Shown one piece after another: positions 1-4,793 of a DNA stretch of 7,571 nt. The notes under the pieces were generated by a model. It saw only the letters and a list, made by a program, of their open reading frames with translations. It ran no database searches and was not told the origin of the DNA. Each line of letters opens with the position of its first letter. The stretch's first letter is position 1. The DNA is taken from the NCBI GenBank assembly GCA_001774995.1, contig MFBO01000014.1, forward strand, positions 3,577-11,147. The letters run 5' to 3'. The translations under genes were made by a program, and so were the position numbers. The stretch is from Candidatus Curtissbacteria bacterium RIFCSPLOWO2_01_FULL_38_11b (GTDB lineage Bacteria > Patescibacteriota > Microgenomatia > Curtissbacterales > GWA2-41-24).

Positions 1-42
1 AAGGCGAGAAGTAAGGTCTAACGGGGTCAAGCCCTTAGTTTA

Positions 43-78
43 ATGAATGGTTGACTCTGAGCTTATCGAAGGGTTCAT
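43..78. repeat. Short dispersed palindromic repeat (CCTTCGA...CTCAG family)
   Basis: On the minus strand this reads AACCCTTCGATAAGCTCAG, bounded by ATGAA and TTCAT, which form a short inverted repeat. The core resembles the element in the tsaD start array (AACCCTTCGACAAGATTCAG near 7347-7366), differing by a few bases and one indel. It is probably a non-coding, MITE-like or REP-like repeat. The family assignment rests on visual similarity only. Confidence 0.5.
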
Positions 79-105
79 GACTGACTCTACTTGTTCTGAT
101 TTATC

Positions 106-121
106 TGATATAATCTCTCCA
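106..121 (+). promoter_or_regulatory. Extended -10 promoter, probably leaderless start
   Basis: TGATATAAT (106-114) is an extended -10 element (TGn plus a perfect TATAAT). The ATG at 121 is the seventh base after it, so transcription should begin at or next to the start codon. I see no convincing -35 box and no Shine-Dalgarno sequence, which fits an extended -10 promoter and a leaderless mRNA. It drives the interrupted DUF5678-like gene. Confidence 0.55.
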
Positions 122-399
122 TGGCTGAGCGAGATGTAAATTGGCCCGAGGTCTTGAGAAGATTTAAGTCAGATTCTGAACTTCTTACCGACCTTAGACA
201 CAGGAAGCAACTTAATAGAAATTACTCCGGAAAGTGGGTGGCTGCGTATGATGGAAGGATAGTTGCTTCAGCGCAGACTTAAGAGGAGCTGGTCGATAAA
301 GTAGAGGGAAAAGGTGTTCCTTCTGGGTTTGTTGCTATGGAAAAGTTTCCTCTACCTAGACACTCCAGAAGGATGGAAGCACGTGTTCAGAGAAGGTAG
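121..399 (+). pseudogene. DUF5678-like protein gene interrupted by an in-frame TAA
   Basis: The frame from ATG 121 encodes 53 residues, with the core YSGKWVAAYDGRIVASAQT at about residues 35-53, and stops at TAA 280-282. The same frame then runs on without another stop to TAG 397-399: EELVDKVEGKGVPSGFVAMEKFPLP plus a basic tail. Joined, the two halves match the DUF5678 pattern as I know it: Y-x-G-K-W-V-A, a short 'dG.vvasg' strand, an 'eELl.k..ekG' helix, then a final strand ending in a proline-rich segment. The function of DUF5678 is unknown; such small proteins often lie near toxin-antitoxin genes. A single C-to-T (CAA) or G-to-T (GAA) change would create the stop, so this is a recent pseudogene, a sequencing error or, less likely, readthrough. 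The promoter looks intact. The gene converges on hicA and slightly overlaps the pyrG tail remnant. Confidence 0.6.
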
Positions 400-449
400 T
401 TTTTAGCATTTCTTATGCTTTGGGCAACTGCTTCCATGAAAGCAAGGTA
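387..449 (-). pseudogene. Remnant copy of the pyrG 3' end
   Basis: Read on the minus strand from 449 this encodes YLAFMEAVAQS followed by IRNAKNYLL and a TGA at 387-389. The intact pyrG ends YLAFMEAIAQSKKR. Over 30 bp (421-450 against 1065-1094) the two match at 27 positions. The differences are mostly synonymous (GCT/GCC; just outside the 30 bp, CAA/CAG and AGC/AGT) plus a conservative Val/Ile change. The fragment lies just after the hicA stop and in the same frame, separated only by that TAA and one Lys codon. It is best read as the old end of a pyrG allele, now detached from its gene by the hicBA segment. It has no start of its own and is probably not translated. Confidence 0.7.
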
Positions 450-452
450 TTT

Positions 453-677
453 TTACTTCAACTTTTCCAATTGTTGTTCTGTTAATTCAGCTTGAGTGAT
501 AATTCTTCGTAGAGTTCCAGCAGGAACTGGGCCTGGGTGAACTGCAACTTGTGTCCATCTACCATCTGGATGTTTCAACCTGATATGGCTGCCTTTACCG
601 CCTACCTCTTTGAAGTCGCATCTTTTTAAAAACTTAACTAGTCTTTGAGGTTTGACGTTTCGGGGCAATTTGCTCAT
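453..677 (-). CDS. hicA: HicA-family mRNA interferase toxin
   Basis: This 74-residue protein has the HicA (YcfA-like) fold: an N-terminal helix (about 8-19, KPQRLVKFLKRC), then DFKEVGGKGSHIRLKHPDGR, a strand (TQVAVHP), and the closing 'vpaGTLRRIITQAELT' helix typical of the family. His31 in G-S-H is the expected catalytic residue for ribosome-independent mRNA cleavage. The length is normal for HicA. The ATG overlaps the hicB stop as ATGA (674-677), so the two are translationally coupled with the antitoxin first. The pair probably forms a type II toxin-antitoxin module in the cytoplasm. The reading frame after the TAA continues into the pyrG tail remnant. Confidence 0.88.
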   Translation of the reverse strand: MSKLPRNVKPQRLVKFLKRCDFKEVGGKGSHIRLKHPDGRWTQVAVHPGPVPAGTLRRIITQAELTEQQLEKLK

Positions 678-946
678 GCGACAGAGAATTTTGCGCCGAC
701 GGGGGCCTTCACTTGAGCAGTTGCCACTACACCAATTTCTGGCACGTCGACCGGAATTTCTTCGCCTTCTCTAACCAAATGCTCGAGTGCAAGTTCGATT
801 CCGTCTTTGATGCTTTCTAAAACTTCGTCGATTGAATCACCGTAGTCCGCAACGCTTAAAGTGGGACAATGGGCATTATAGACGGTCTTTTTACCTTGCT
901 TTTCCGGTTCGATGATGATTCTGTAATTTAAGACCTTAGTTTGCAT
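674..946 (-). CDS. hicB: HicB-family antitoxin
   Basis: This 90-residue protein carries the HicB-like (UPF0150) partial RNase H fold: YRIIIEPE, then 'vYNAHCPTLSVADYGDSIDEVLESIKDGIELALEHLVREGEEIP', which matches the family core of strand, 'cPtL..a.yGdT.eEAl.ni', and long helix. It should bind and neutralise the HicA encoded immediately downstream. After the core there are only about 20 residues (VVATAQVKAPVGAKFSVA), so I see no C-terminal helix-turn-helix or ribbon-helix-helix DNA-binding domain. It is therefore the short HicB type, and self-repression would need another route. Start codon ATG 944-946 has no Shine-Dalgarno sequence but has a -10-like box nine bases upstream, suggesting a leaderless mRNA. 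Confidence 0.88.
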   Translation of the reverse strand: MQTKVLNYRIIIEPEKQGKKTVYNAHCPTLSVADYGDSIDEVLESIKDGIELALEHLVREGEEIPVDVPEIGVVATAQVKAPVGAKFSVA

Positions 947-955
947 AGCTTGCGT

Positions 956-964
956 ATTTTAACA
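956..964 (-). promoter_or_regulatory. Extended -10 element of hicBA
   Basis: On the minus strand TGTTAAAAT reads as TGn followed by TAAAAT (5 of 6 to TATAAT). Nine bases separate it from the hicB ATG, the same spacing as at the CsrA-like gene, so the transcript should have almost no leader. No -35 box is obvious. It lies beside the inverted-repeat element at 971-1041. Confidence 0.4.
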
Positions 965-970
965 TAAACC

Positions 971-1041
971 GTCATGTTGACCGTAAACGAAGTAAAATCA
1001 GATCGAGATTCTTCTCCCCCGCAAAGCGGGGTCAAAATGAC
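971..1041. repeat. 71-bp inverted-repeat (MITE-like) element
   Basis: GTCATGTTGACC (971-982) and GGTCAAAATGAC (1030-1041) are inverted repeats matching at 11 of 12 positions. Between them are CGAAG and GATTCTTC segments and a tight hairpin CCCCGC-AAA-GCGGGG (1017-1031). The layout recalls widespread intergenic repeats of the 'GTCATnCTGAgCGAAG...GAnTCTTCgC...ATGAC' type. It encodes nothing. The inner hairpin lies about 18 bases past the pyrG stop but lacks a T-run, so it is a poor intrinsic terminator; it could still protect the 3' end of the pyrG mRNA. Confidence 0.55.
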
Positions 1042-1048
1042 ATAAGCC

Positions 1049-2674
1049 CTATCTCTTTTTACTCTGGGCGATTGCTTCCATGAAGGCAAGGTATAGAGGG
1101 TGAGGTGTAAGAGGACGGGATTTGAGTTCCGGATGGAACTGGACTCCTATAAAAAACAGGTGGTCTTTAAGTTCTAAGGCTTCGACTAATTTACCATCTT
1201 TTGTTGTAGCACTAATAAACATGCCTTCTTTTTCAAATCTGTCGCGGTAAGCATTATTAAACTCATAGCGATGACGGTGGCGTTCTGAACCCGTAATTGA
1301 TTTGTATGCTTTTTCTATAATTGAACCTTTTTTAGCCTTAAAATCCCATGAGCCAAGTCGCATTGTACCACCTAAGTTTTTACCCTCTATTTTGTCTTTT
1401 TGATCTGCCATCACGTCAATAATCGGATGTTTGGTTTTGTGATTAATCTCGGTTGTATTAGCGTCTTCAAGGTCAAGAACGTTTCTGGCAAATTCAACTG
1501 CCGCAAGCTGCATACCATAACACAGGCCGAAATACGGCACTTTACCTTCTCTTGCGAATTTAATTGCAGTGAGAATACCATCAACTGCCCGGGAGCCAAA
1601 TCCGCCTGGGACAACGATACCGTCAAATCCAGCTAAAACCTTGACTCCTTCTGTTTCGATTTGGGCTGAATCAATCCAGGAAATTCTCGGCTTGAAGTTA
1701 AAGTTAGCTGCAGCGTGACGAATTGACTCTATTACCGAAAGGTAGGCATCGGAGAGTGTGAAATCGCCGGTCGAAAAATATTTACCGACCATGGCAATTC
1801 TTACCGTCCTTTTTGCAGTTAGCGCATCGTTTACCATGATTTTCCAGCGAGAAAGATCAGACGCTTTAGGTTTTAAGGATAGTTTTTCTAAAATTTTGCC
1901 TGATAGATTTTGATTTTCAAAATTTAGAGGTACCTGATAAATATTTTCAACATCGGGAGCCGAAATTATATCCTCTGCATTTAAACCGCAGGCTATAGCA
2001 ATTTTTTCCTTTCTTTTAGTATCGACTGCAACTTGCGAGCGAGCTAAAACAAAATCAGCCTGAATACCGGCTTGGGCTAATTGCTGAATAGACATTTGGG
2101 CGGGCTTTGACTTCATCTCCCCTATGGATGAGGGAATCGGCAAATATGTTAAGTGGATGTGCAGGATGTCTTTGGGACGAGTCAGTTTGAGAAGTCTATT
2201 TGCTTCAAGATAGAGAAGGTTTTGATACTCCCCGACTGTTCCGCCAATTTCAAAAACTATTATTTCTGCGCGATTTTTTTTGGCACACTTTTCGATTCGT
2301 TCGATGATTTCTCTTGGAGGGTCTTGAAAAAATTCAACGGTTTTACCTTCAAACTCCAGTGCTCTTTCTTTTTCGATAATTGATTTGAATATCTGGCCGG
2401 TTGTCATGTAATTGGTTGAGTTTAGATGCTGGTTTAAAAAGCGTTCGTAGTTGCCAAGATCCTGATCACATTCCATGCCGTCATTTAAAACAAAGACTTC
2501 ACCGTGTTCAATAGGATTTAAGGTACCAGCATCGACATTCAAATAGGGGTCGGCTTTGATAGCCGTAACTGCAAAACCGCGGGATTTTAAAAGGAGAGCA
2601 ATTGAAGAGGTGGCAACACCCTTGCCGATTCCGGAAATCACACCACCTGAGACAAAGATTATTTTAGTATTCAT
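1049..2674 (-). CDS. pyrG: CTP synthase (glutamine-hydrolysing)
   Basis: PyrG makes CTP from UTP, ATP and glutamine, the last step of pyrimidine nucleotide synthesis, in the cytoplasm. At 541 residues it is full length. The N-terminal amidoligase domain (about 1-265) shows SGGVISGIGKG (9-19) and KADPYLNVDAGTLNP...HGEVFVLNDG...DLGNYERFL (40-80). The C-terminal class I glutamine amidotransferase domain (about 290-535) has PGGFGSRAVDGI, the nucleophile Cys385 in GLCYGMQ, and the His514/Glu516 pair in VQFHPELKSRP. The usual CLGMQ is CYGMQ here, a mild variant. ATG 2672-2674 is chosen because a perfect AAGGAGG lies eight bases upstream and the N-terminus fits the family. It lies 159 bases downstream of the tandem CsrA gene but has its own promoter and a terminator-like leader. 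Its last codons are duplicated at 421-450. Confidence 0.97.
   Translation of the reverse strand: MNTKIIFVSGGVISGIGKGVATSSIALLLKSRGFAVTAIKADPYLNVDAGTLNPIEHGEVFVLNDGMECDQDLGNYERFLNQHLNSTNYMTTGQIFKSIIEKERALEFEGKTVEFFQDPPREIIERIEKCAKKNRAEIIVFEIGGTVGEYQNLLYLEANRLLKLTRPKDILHIHLTYLPIPSSIGEMKSKPAQMSIQQLAQAGIQADFVLARSQVAVDTKRKEKIAIACGLNAEDIISAPDVENIYQVPLNFENQNLSGKILEKLSLKPKASDLSRWKIMVNDALTAKRTVRIAMVGKYFSTGDFTLSDAYLSVIESIRHAAANFNFKPRISWIDSAQIETEGVKVLAGFDGIVVPGGFGSRAVDGILTAIKFAREGKVPYFGLCYGMQLAAVEFARNVLDLEDANTTEINHKTKHPIIDVMADQKDKIEGKNLGGTMRLGSWDFKAKKGSIIEKAYKSITGSERHRHRYEFNNAYRDRFEKEGMFISATTKDGKLVEALELKDHLFFIGVQFHPELKSRPLTPHPLYLAFMEAIAQSKKR
1065..1094. repeat. 30-bp direct repeat, copy inside pyrG (partner at 421-450)
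   Basis: This stretch encodes YLAFMEAIAQ of the PyrG C-terminus. It is repeated in the same orientation at 421-450 with three mismatches, 644 bp away. The similarity ends sharply at the Tyr codon on the pyrG side: beyond it one copy runs into hicA and the other into pyrG. The two copies bracket the hicBA segment. Confidence 0.75.
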
Positions 2675-2675
2675 G

Positions 2676-2708
2676 AAAAAACCCTCCTTCGCCGAGGCTT
2701 CGGAGGGT
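2676..2708 (-). terminator. Terminator-like attenuator hairpin overlapping the pyrG ribosome-binding site
   Basis: On the minus strand ACCCTCC (2708-2702) pairs with GGAGGGT (2687-2681), enclosing 14 bases that can add a short GC/GC stem, and is followed by a run of six Ts (2681-2676) directly before the pyrG ATG. This is the form of an intrinsic terminator. The same hairpin buries the Shine-Dalgarno sequence, so it could block pyrG at transcription, translation or both. The upstream GGGGG (2717-2713) can pair instead with CCCTC (2707-2703), a candidate antiterminator. The plus-strand form (CCTCC-TTCGCCGAGGCTTC-GGAGG) looks like a dispersed CPR repeat, so it may have arrived as an insertion. 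Confidence 0.55.
2683..2689 (-). promoter_or_regulatory. pyrG ribosome-binding site inside a hairpin stem
   Basis: AAGGAGG is a perfect Shine-Dalgarno sequence with eight bases (GTTTTTTC) before the ATG. It fixes the pyrG start. It forms the 3' arm of the hairpin described at 2676-2708, so it is exposed only when that hairpin is open. It also contains AAGGA, a match to the ANGGA core bound by CsrA proteins. Confidence 0.7.
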
Positions 2709-2749
2709 AAATCCCCCTTCTTCGTTTTTAACGATTGAGGAGAGTCTTG

Positions 2750-2775
2750 GTCTCCGTAGCTTCAGCGACGGAGAC
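2750..2775 (-). promoter_or_regulatory. 5' hairpin in the pyrG leader
   Basis: GTCTCCGT (2750-2757) and ACGGAGAC (2768-2775) are perfect 8-bp inverted repeats around a loop with a small inner GC/GC pair. The hairpin begins immediately after the predicted 5'-GGGC of the pyrG transcript. Its 3' arm GGAGA (2755-2751 on the minus strand) can instead pair with TCTCC at 2743-2739, so two exclusive folds are possible. The sequence resembles the repeat at 2681-2708 (CTCCGtaGCTTC against the CTTCGG/GGAGG form), so it may be a second copy of the same dispersed family. Confidence 0.5.
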
Positions 2776-2778
2776 GCC

Positions 2779-2814
2779 CGTCATAATTTTCTCAAAATGA
2801 AGAATTTGTGTCAA
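2779..2814 (-). promoter_or_regulatory. pyrG promoter with 5'-GGGC transcript start
   Basis: A perfect -35 box TTGACA (2814-2809) is followed after exactly 17 bases by GAAAAT (2791-2786, 4 of 6 to TATAAT). The seventh base after it is the first G of GGGC (2779-2776). Transcription from G2779 would give a 105-nt leader. The Bacillus subtilis pyrG transcript also begins GGGC, where G slippage at low CTP leads to antitermination. The -10 is weak, so the exact start is inferred. Confidence 0.55.
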
Positions 2815-2833
2815 TAATCAATCAAATATGGTT

Positions 2834-3268
2834 CTATGCTGCTGGAGCTGTGGGCCTTGGTGGCCTTTCAATAAGTTCTTCTCTTAACAGAACTCTTTTG
2901 ATCGGATCAGCAATCCCAAATTTAACTCTGCCTCTTTGTACATCCAGGACTTTCACATCAATTGGATTTTCAGATTGGGGGTTAATTATTACAATTTGAT
3001 TTGCTTTTCGAGTCAAAATTAATCTACCTGACCGCAGAGTATTGTCCCTTGGGAAACCTAATTCTCCTCTTAGAATGATGTTTGGTTCACTAGAATAGAA
3101 TAAACAAGTTGCTCTTTTTCTTTGTATTTGCAATACTCGCACTTCTATTTCTTGCCTGGTACCGGGCTCAATGAAAAATGCTTCCCTTTCATGCCTTTCA
3201 ATTACAAGGCGTTTTTTAGGTATTTCTGTTGATCTGTCTTTTGGTAATTGTGGCCGTTCCAGCGACAT
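2834..3268 (-). CDS. csrA: Tandem two-domain CsrA-like RNA-binding protein
   Basis: The 144-residue product has two CsrA-like repeats in one chain. The C-terminal one (82-135) is the clearer: RLILTRK, then IDVKVLDVQRGRVKFGIADP, then VLLREELIER, the classic CsrA layout. The N-terminal one (20-73) aligns with it over 54 residues without a gap, with about 16 identities: RLVIERH, IEVRVLQIQRKRATCLF, IILRGEL. Both keep the two arginines equivalent to Arg6 and Arg44 that contact RNA in CsrA (Arg25/Arg67 and Arg87/Arg129). CsrA is normally a homodimer of about 60-residue chains with two RNA sites, so this protein may be a covalent pseudo-dimer. The ends are extra: a charged 19-residue N-terminus and a Pro-rich C-terminus (ERPPRPTAPAA). 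CsrA represses translation by binding ANGGA near ribosome sites; the adjacent pyrG leader has two such motifs. The ATG lies about three bases from the predicted transcript start. Confidence 0.8.
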   Translation of the reverse strand: MSLERPQLPKDRSTEIPKKRLVIERHEREAFFIEPGTRQEIEVRVLQIQRKRATCLFYSSEPNIILRGELGFPRDNTLRSGRLILTRKANQIVIINPQSENPIDVKVLDVQRGRVKFGIADPIKRVLLREELIERPPRPTAPAA

Positions 3269-3270
3269 AT

Positions 3271-3306
3271 TTAGGGAATTATAGGTTTTAATATTACGTT
3301 TGTCAA
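3271..3306 (-). promoter_or_regulatory. Perfect consensus promoter of the tandem CsrA gene
   Basis: TTGACA (3306-3301), a spacer of exactly 17 bases and TATAAT (3283-3278) give a 12/12 match to the main-sigma consensus. The expected transcript start is near 3271, only about three bases before the ATG at 3268, so the mRNA is effectively leaderless and no Shine-Dalgarno sequence is present. The gene is probably strongly and constitutively transcribed. Confidence 0.85.
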
Positions 3307-3406
3307 ATCAAACTTAGTAAAGGGCTCTTTGTATTCAGTTAAAACCTTAATTTGGGTATTTTGGGGTGTAGTAAGAGCGATGAGAAGGTTATCCAATTAA
3401 AAGCGG

Positions 3407-4687
3407 CTATTGGGGTTTTTTAGGATACTTAGCTAAAGTTTCTCTAATGTTTTTGGCCGTCGTTTCAAGTGCATTGGAAGCCGGGGTTCCCTTTAGGACC
3501 TCATTGACGGCATCCTCATATGCTTTAATTATCTGATCGTTTAATCCATTGTCGAACGTTCGCGATGCCATAGGAAATGATCTCATAAATGGAGCCTCTG
3601 AAACGTATGCGCCAACTAAGGGGTCTGATGCCAGTTTTTGGGCTAAGGATTTTTTAGGATATGGCATCCCAATTATACGCCCAGGTGTTTTTGCTGACTC
3701 GCTGTAAAGTTTTATTAAAGTATCATCTTCTTGGAGGTATTTTAAAAATTCTAAAGCTTCTTTTTGGTATTTTGTCTTTTTGGAAACGCCAATTGCCCAA
3801 TAGCTTGCCCAGCTAACACTGCCGCCTTCTAATTGAGGAACTGGCGCGATCTTAAACTTTAAAAGTGGATTAGCTGTTTTAATTTCTGCTGCCCTCCAGC
3901 TAGGAGCAAGATACATTGCCAATGATCCGCCTGTGAACGCTACAGTTGATGGGGACATAGTTTCATCCCAAACCCTGATATCTCCCCGTGCAAAATTTGC
4001 GTAATATTCAAGAGCATCAGCACTGCGAGCGTCTACTGGATTCTTAAGATCCCCGCCATTTTGCAAAATCATTAGAGCTAAAATATCAGAAAAGTGATCG
4101 ACATTTGATGCAGAACCTAGAGCAATGCCTGCCGTTCTGATATTGCCCGCCGTATCACGAACTGTTAACTTAACTACCGTATTAGCAAGTTCCTGCCAGC
4201 TAGATGGCGGTTGACTGATCCCTGCTGCTTGGAAAATATCCTCATTGTAATAAAGGCCTAGACCATCGATCCCTAAAGGGGCTCCAACAAATTCCTTATT
4301 GGAATTTCGAAGATCGTTAAATATAGTAGGATAATATTCATCTTTGAACTGAGATTGGGAAATGATTGATTGGGGGATAGGTGCCAGTTCACTTTCAAGC
4401 ATTTGTGTCCATGTATTATGAAATTGGAATATATCCGGGCCAGTTGTTGAGTTGATTTGAGCTTGTAATGATTCCCTATATTGTTGAGGGCTTTTCTTCT
4501 CATAAATTATATCGACATTAGGCTTAATTTTTTTATAATCTTGGCGAATTTGATTCATGACGATGGCGCTATCCCATAAGCCCCAATATTTAATAGTAAC
4601 GGCTTGGTTTTTTTGCCCGCCTATTAATGAACATCCAGAAATAATTAATGAGAGAATGACTACTATGGGCAGTTTAAGTAGAGACAT
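3407..4687 (-). CDS. Extracellular solute-binding lipoprotein (family 1, sugar type)
   Basis: This 426-residue protein has a lipoprotein signal: Lys5, a hydrophobic stretch (6-16) and the lipobox ISGC, making Cys19 the lipidated residue. The mature part looks like the SBP_bac_1 (MalE-like) fold: VTIKYWGLWDS, then 'YKKIKPNVDIIYEK...YRESLQAQINSTTGPDIFQFHNTW', 'GAPLGIDGLGLYYNEDIFQAAGI..PPSSWQEL', and the late 'SYWAIGVSKKTKYQKEALEFLKYL' segment. It would capture a sugar or oligosaccharide outside the membrane for an ABC importer. No permease or ATPase gene is next to it, so its partners must be elsewhere; substrate unknown. The ATG at 4685-4687 gives a proper signal peptide, though no Shine-Dalgarno sequence is seen. 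It is divergent from the VanW gene; 138 bases separate its end from the CsrA-like gene, and I see no strong terminator there. Confidence 0.9.
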   Translation of the reverse strand: MSLLKLPIVVILSLIISGCSLIGGQKNQAVTIKYWGLWDSAIVMNQIRQDYKKIKPNVDIIYEKKSPQQYRESLQAQINSTTGPDIFQFHNTWTQMLESELAPIPQSIISQSQFKDEYYPTIFNDLRNSNKEFVGAPLGIDGLGLYYNEDIFQAAGISQPPSSWQELANTVVKLTVRDTAGNIRTAGIALGSASNVDHFSDILALMILQNGGDLKNPVDARSADALEYYANFARGDIRVWDETMSPSTVAFTGGSLAMYLAPSWRAAEIKTANPLLKFKIAPVPQLEGGSVSWASYWAIGVSKKTKYQKEALEFLKYLQEDDTLIKLYSESAKTPGRIIGMPYPKKSLAQKLASDPLVGAYVSEAPFMRSFPMASRTFDNGLNDQIIKAYEDAVNEVLKGTPASNALETTAKNIRETLAKYPKKPQ

Positions 4688-4696
4688 GTGAAGACG

Positions 4697-4740
4697 AATT
4701 AATTCTTAATTATAATAATAATTGTAATTAATTCTATAAT
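4697..4740. promoter_or_regulatory. AT-rich divergent promoter region with a 10-bp direct repeat
   Basis: The space between the divergent lipoprotein and VanW genes is very AT-rich. AATTAATTCT occurs at 4697-4706 and again at 4726-4735. A perfect TATAAT on the plus strand (4735-4740) could serve the VanW gene, and a TATAAT on the minus strand (4714-4709) lies 21 bases before the lipoprotein ATG. Neither has a good -35 box. The paired repeats could be an operator or merely low-complexity sequence. Confidence 0.35.
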
Positions 4741-4793
4741 AAACTACATTAGGCTTAAAAGCCATCATATTTTTAATTTTTTTGAATCGATAT

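Noticed and set aside
121..399. Stop codon reassignment to explain the TAA in the DUF5678-like gene
   Set aside because: All other genes here end in ordinary TAA, TAG or TGA codons. The known CPR recoding concerns TGA, and TGA acts as a stop in the VanW, DUF192 and hicB genes.
1017..1031. CCCCGC-AAA-GCGGGG hairpin as intrinsic terminator of pyrG
   Set aside because: The stem is followed on the minus strand by GAGAAGAATC, not a T-run; it is better seen as part of the inverted-repeat element.
1400..1636. Plus-strand open frame inside pyrG
   Set aside because: It is antisense to well-conserved PyrG coding sequence and shows no recognisable domain; the same applies to the other frames opposite pyrG, the lipoprotein, VanW and DUF192 genes.
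2556..2738. Plus-strand frame spanning the pyrG start and leader, containing SFAEASEGK
   Set aside because: The peptide comes from translating the dispersed palindrome; the rest is antisense to pyrG. Used only as a clue to the repeat family.
3271..3396. Minus-strand 41-codon frame from TTG 3396 (M-D-N-L-L-I-A-L-T-T...) between the lipoprotein and CsrA-like genes
   Set aside because: It has a TTG start, no ribosome site, and runs through the consensus promoter of the CsrA-like gene. An open frame of this length is expected by chance, and I recognise no family.
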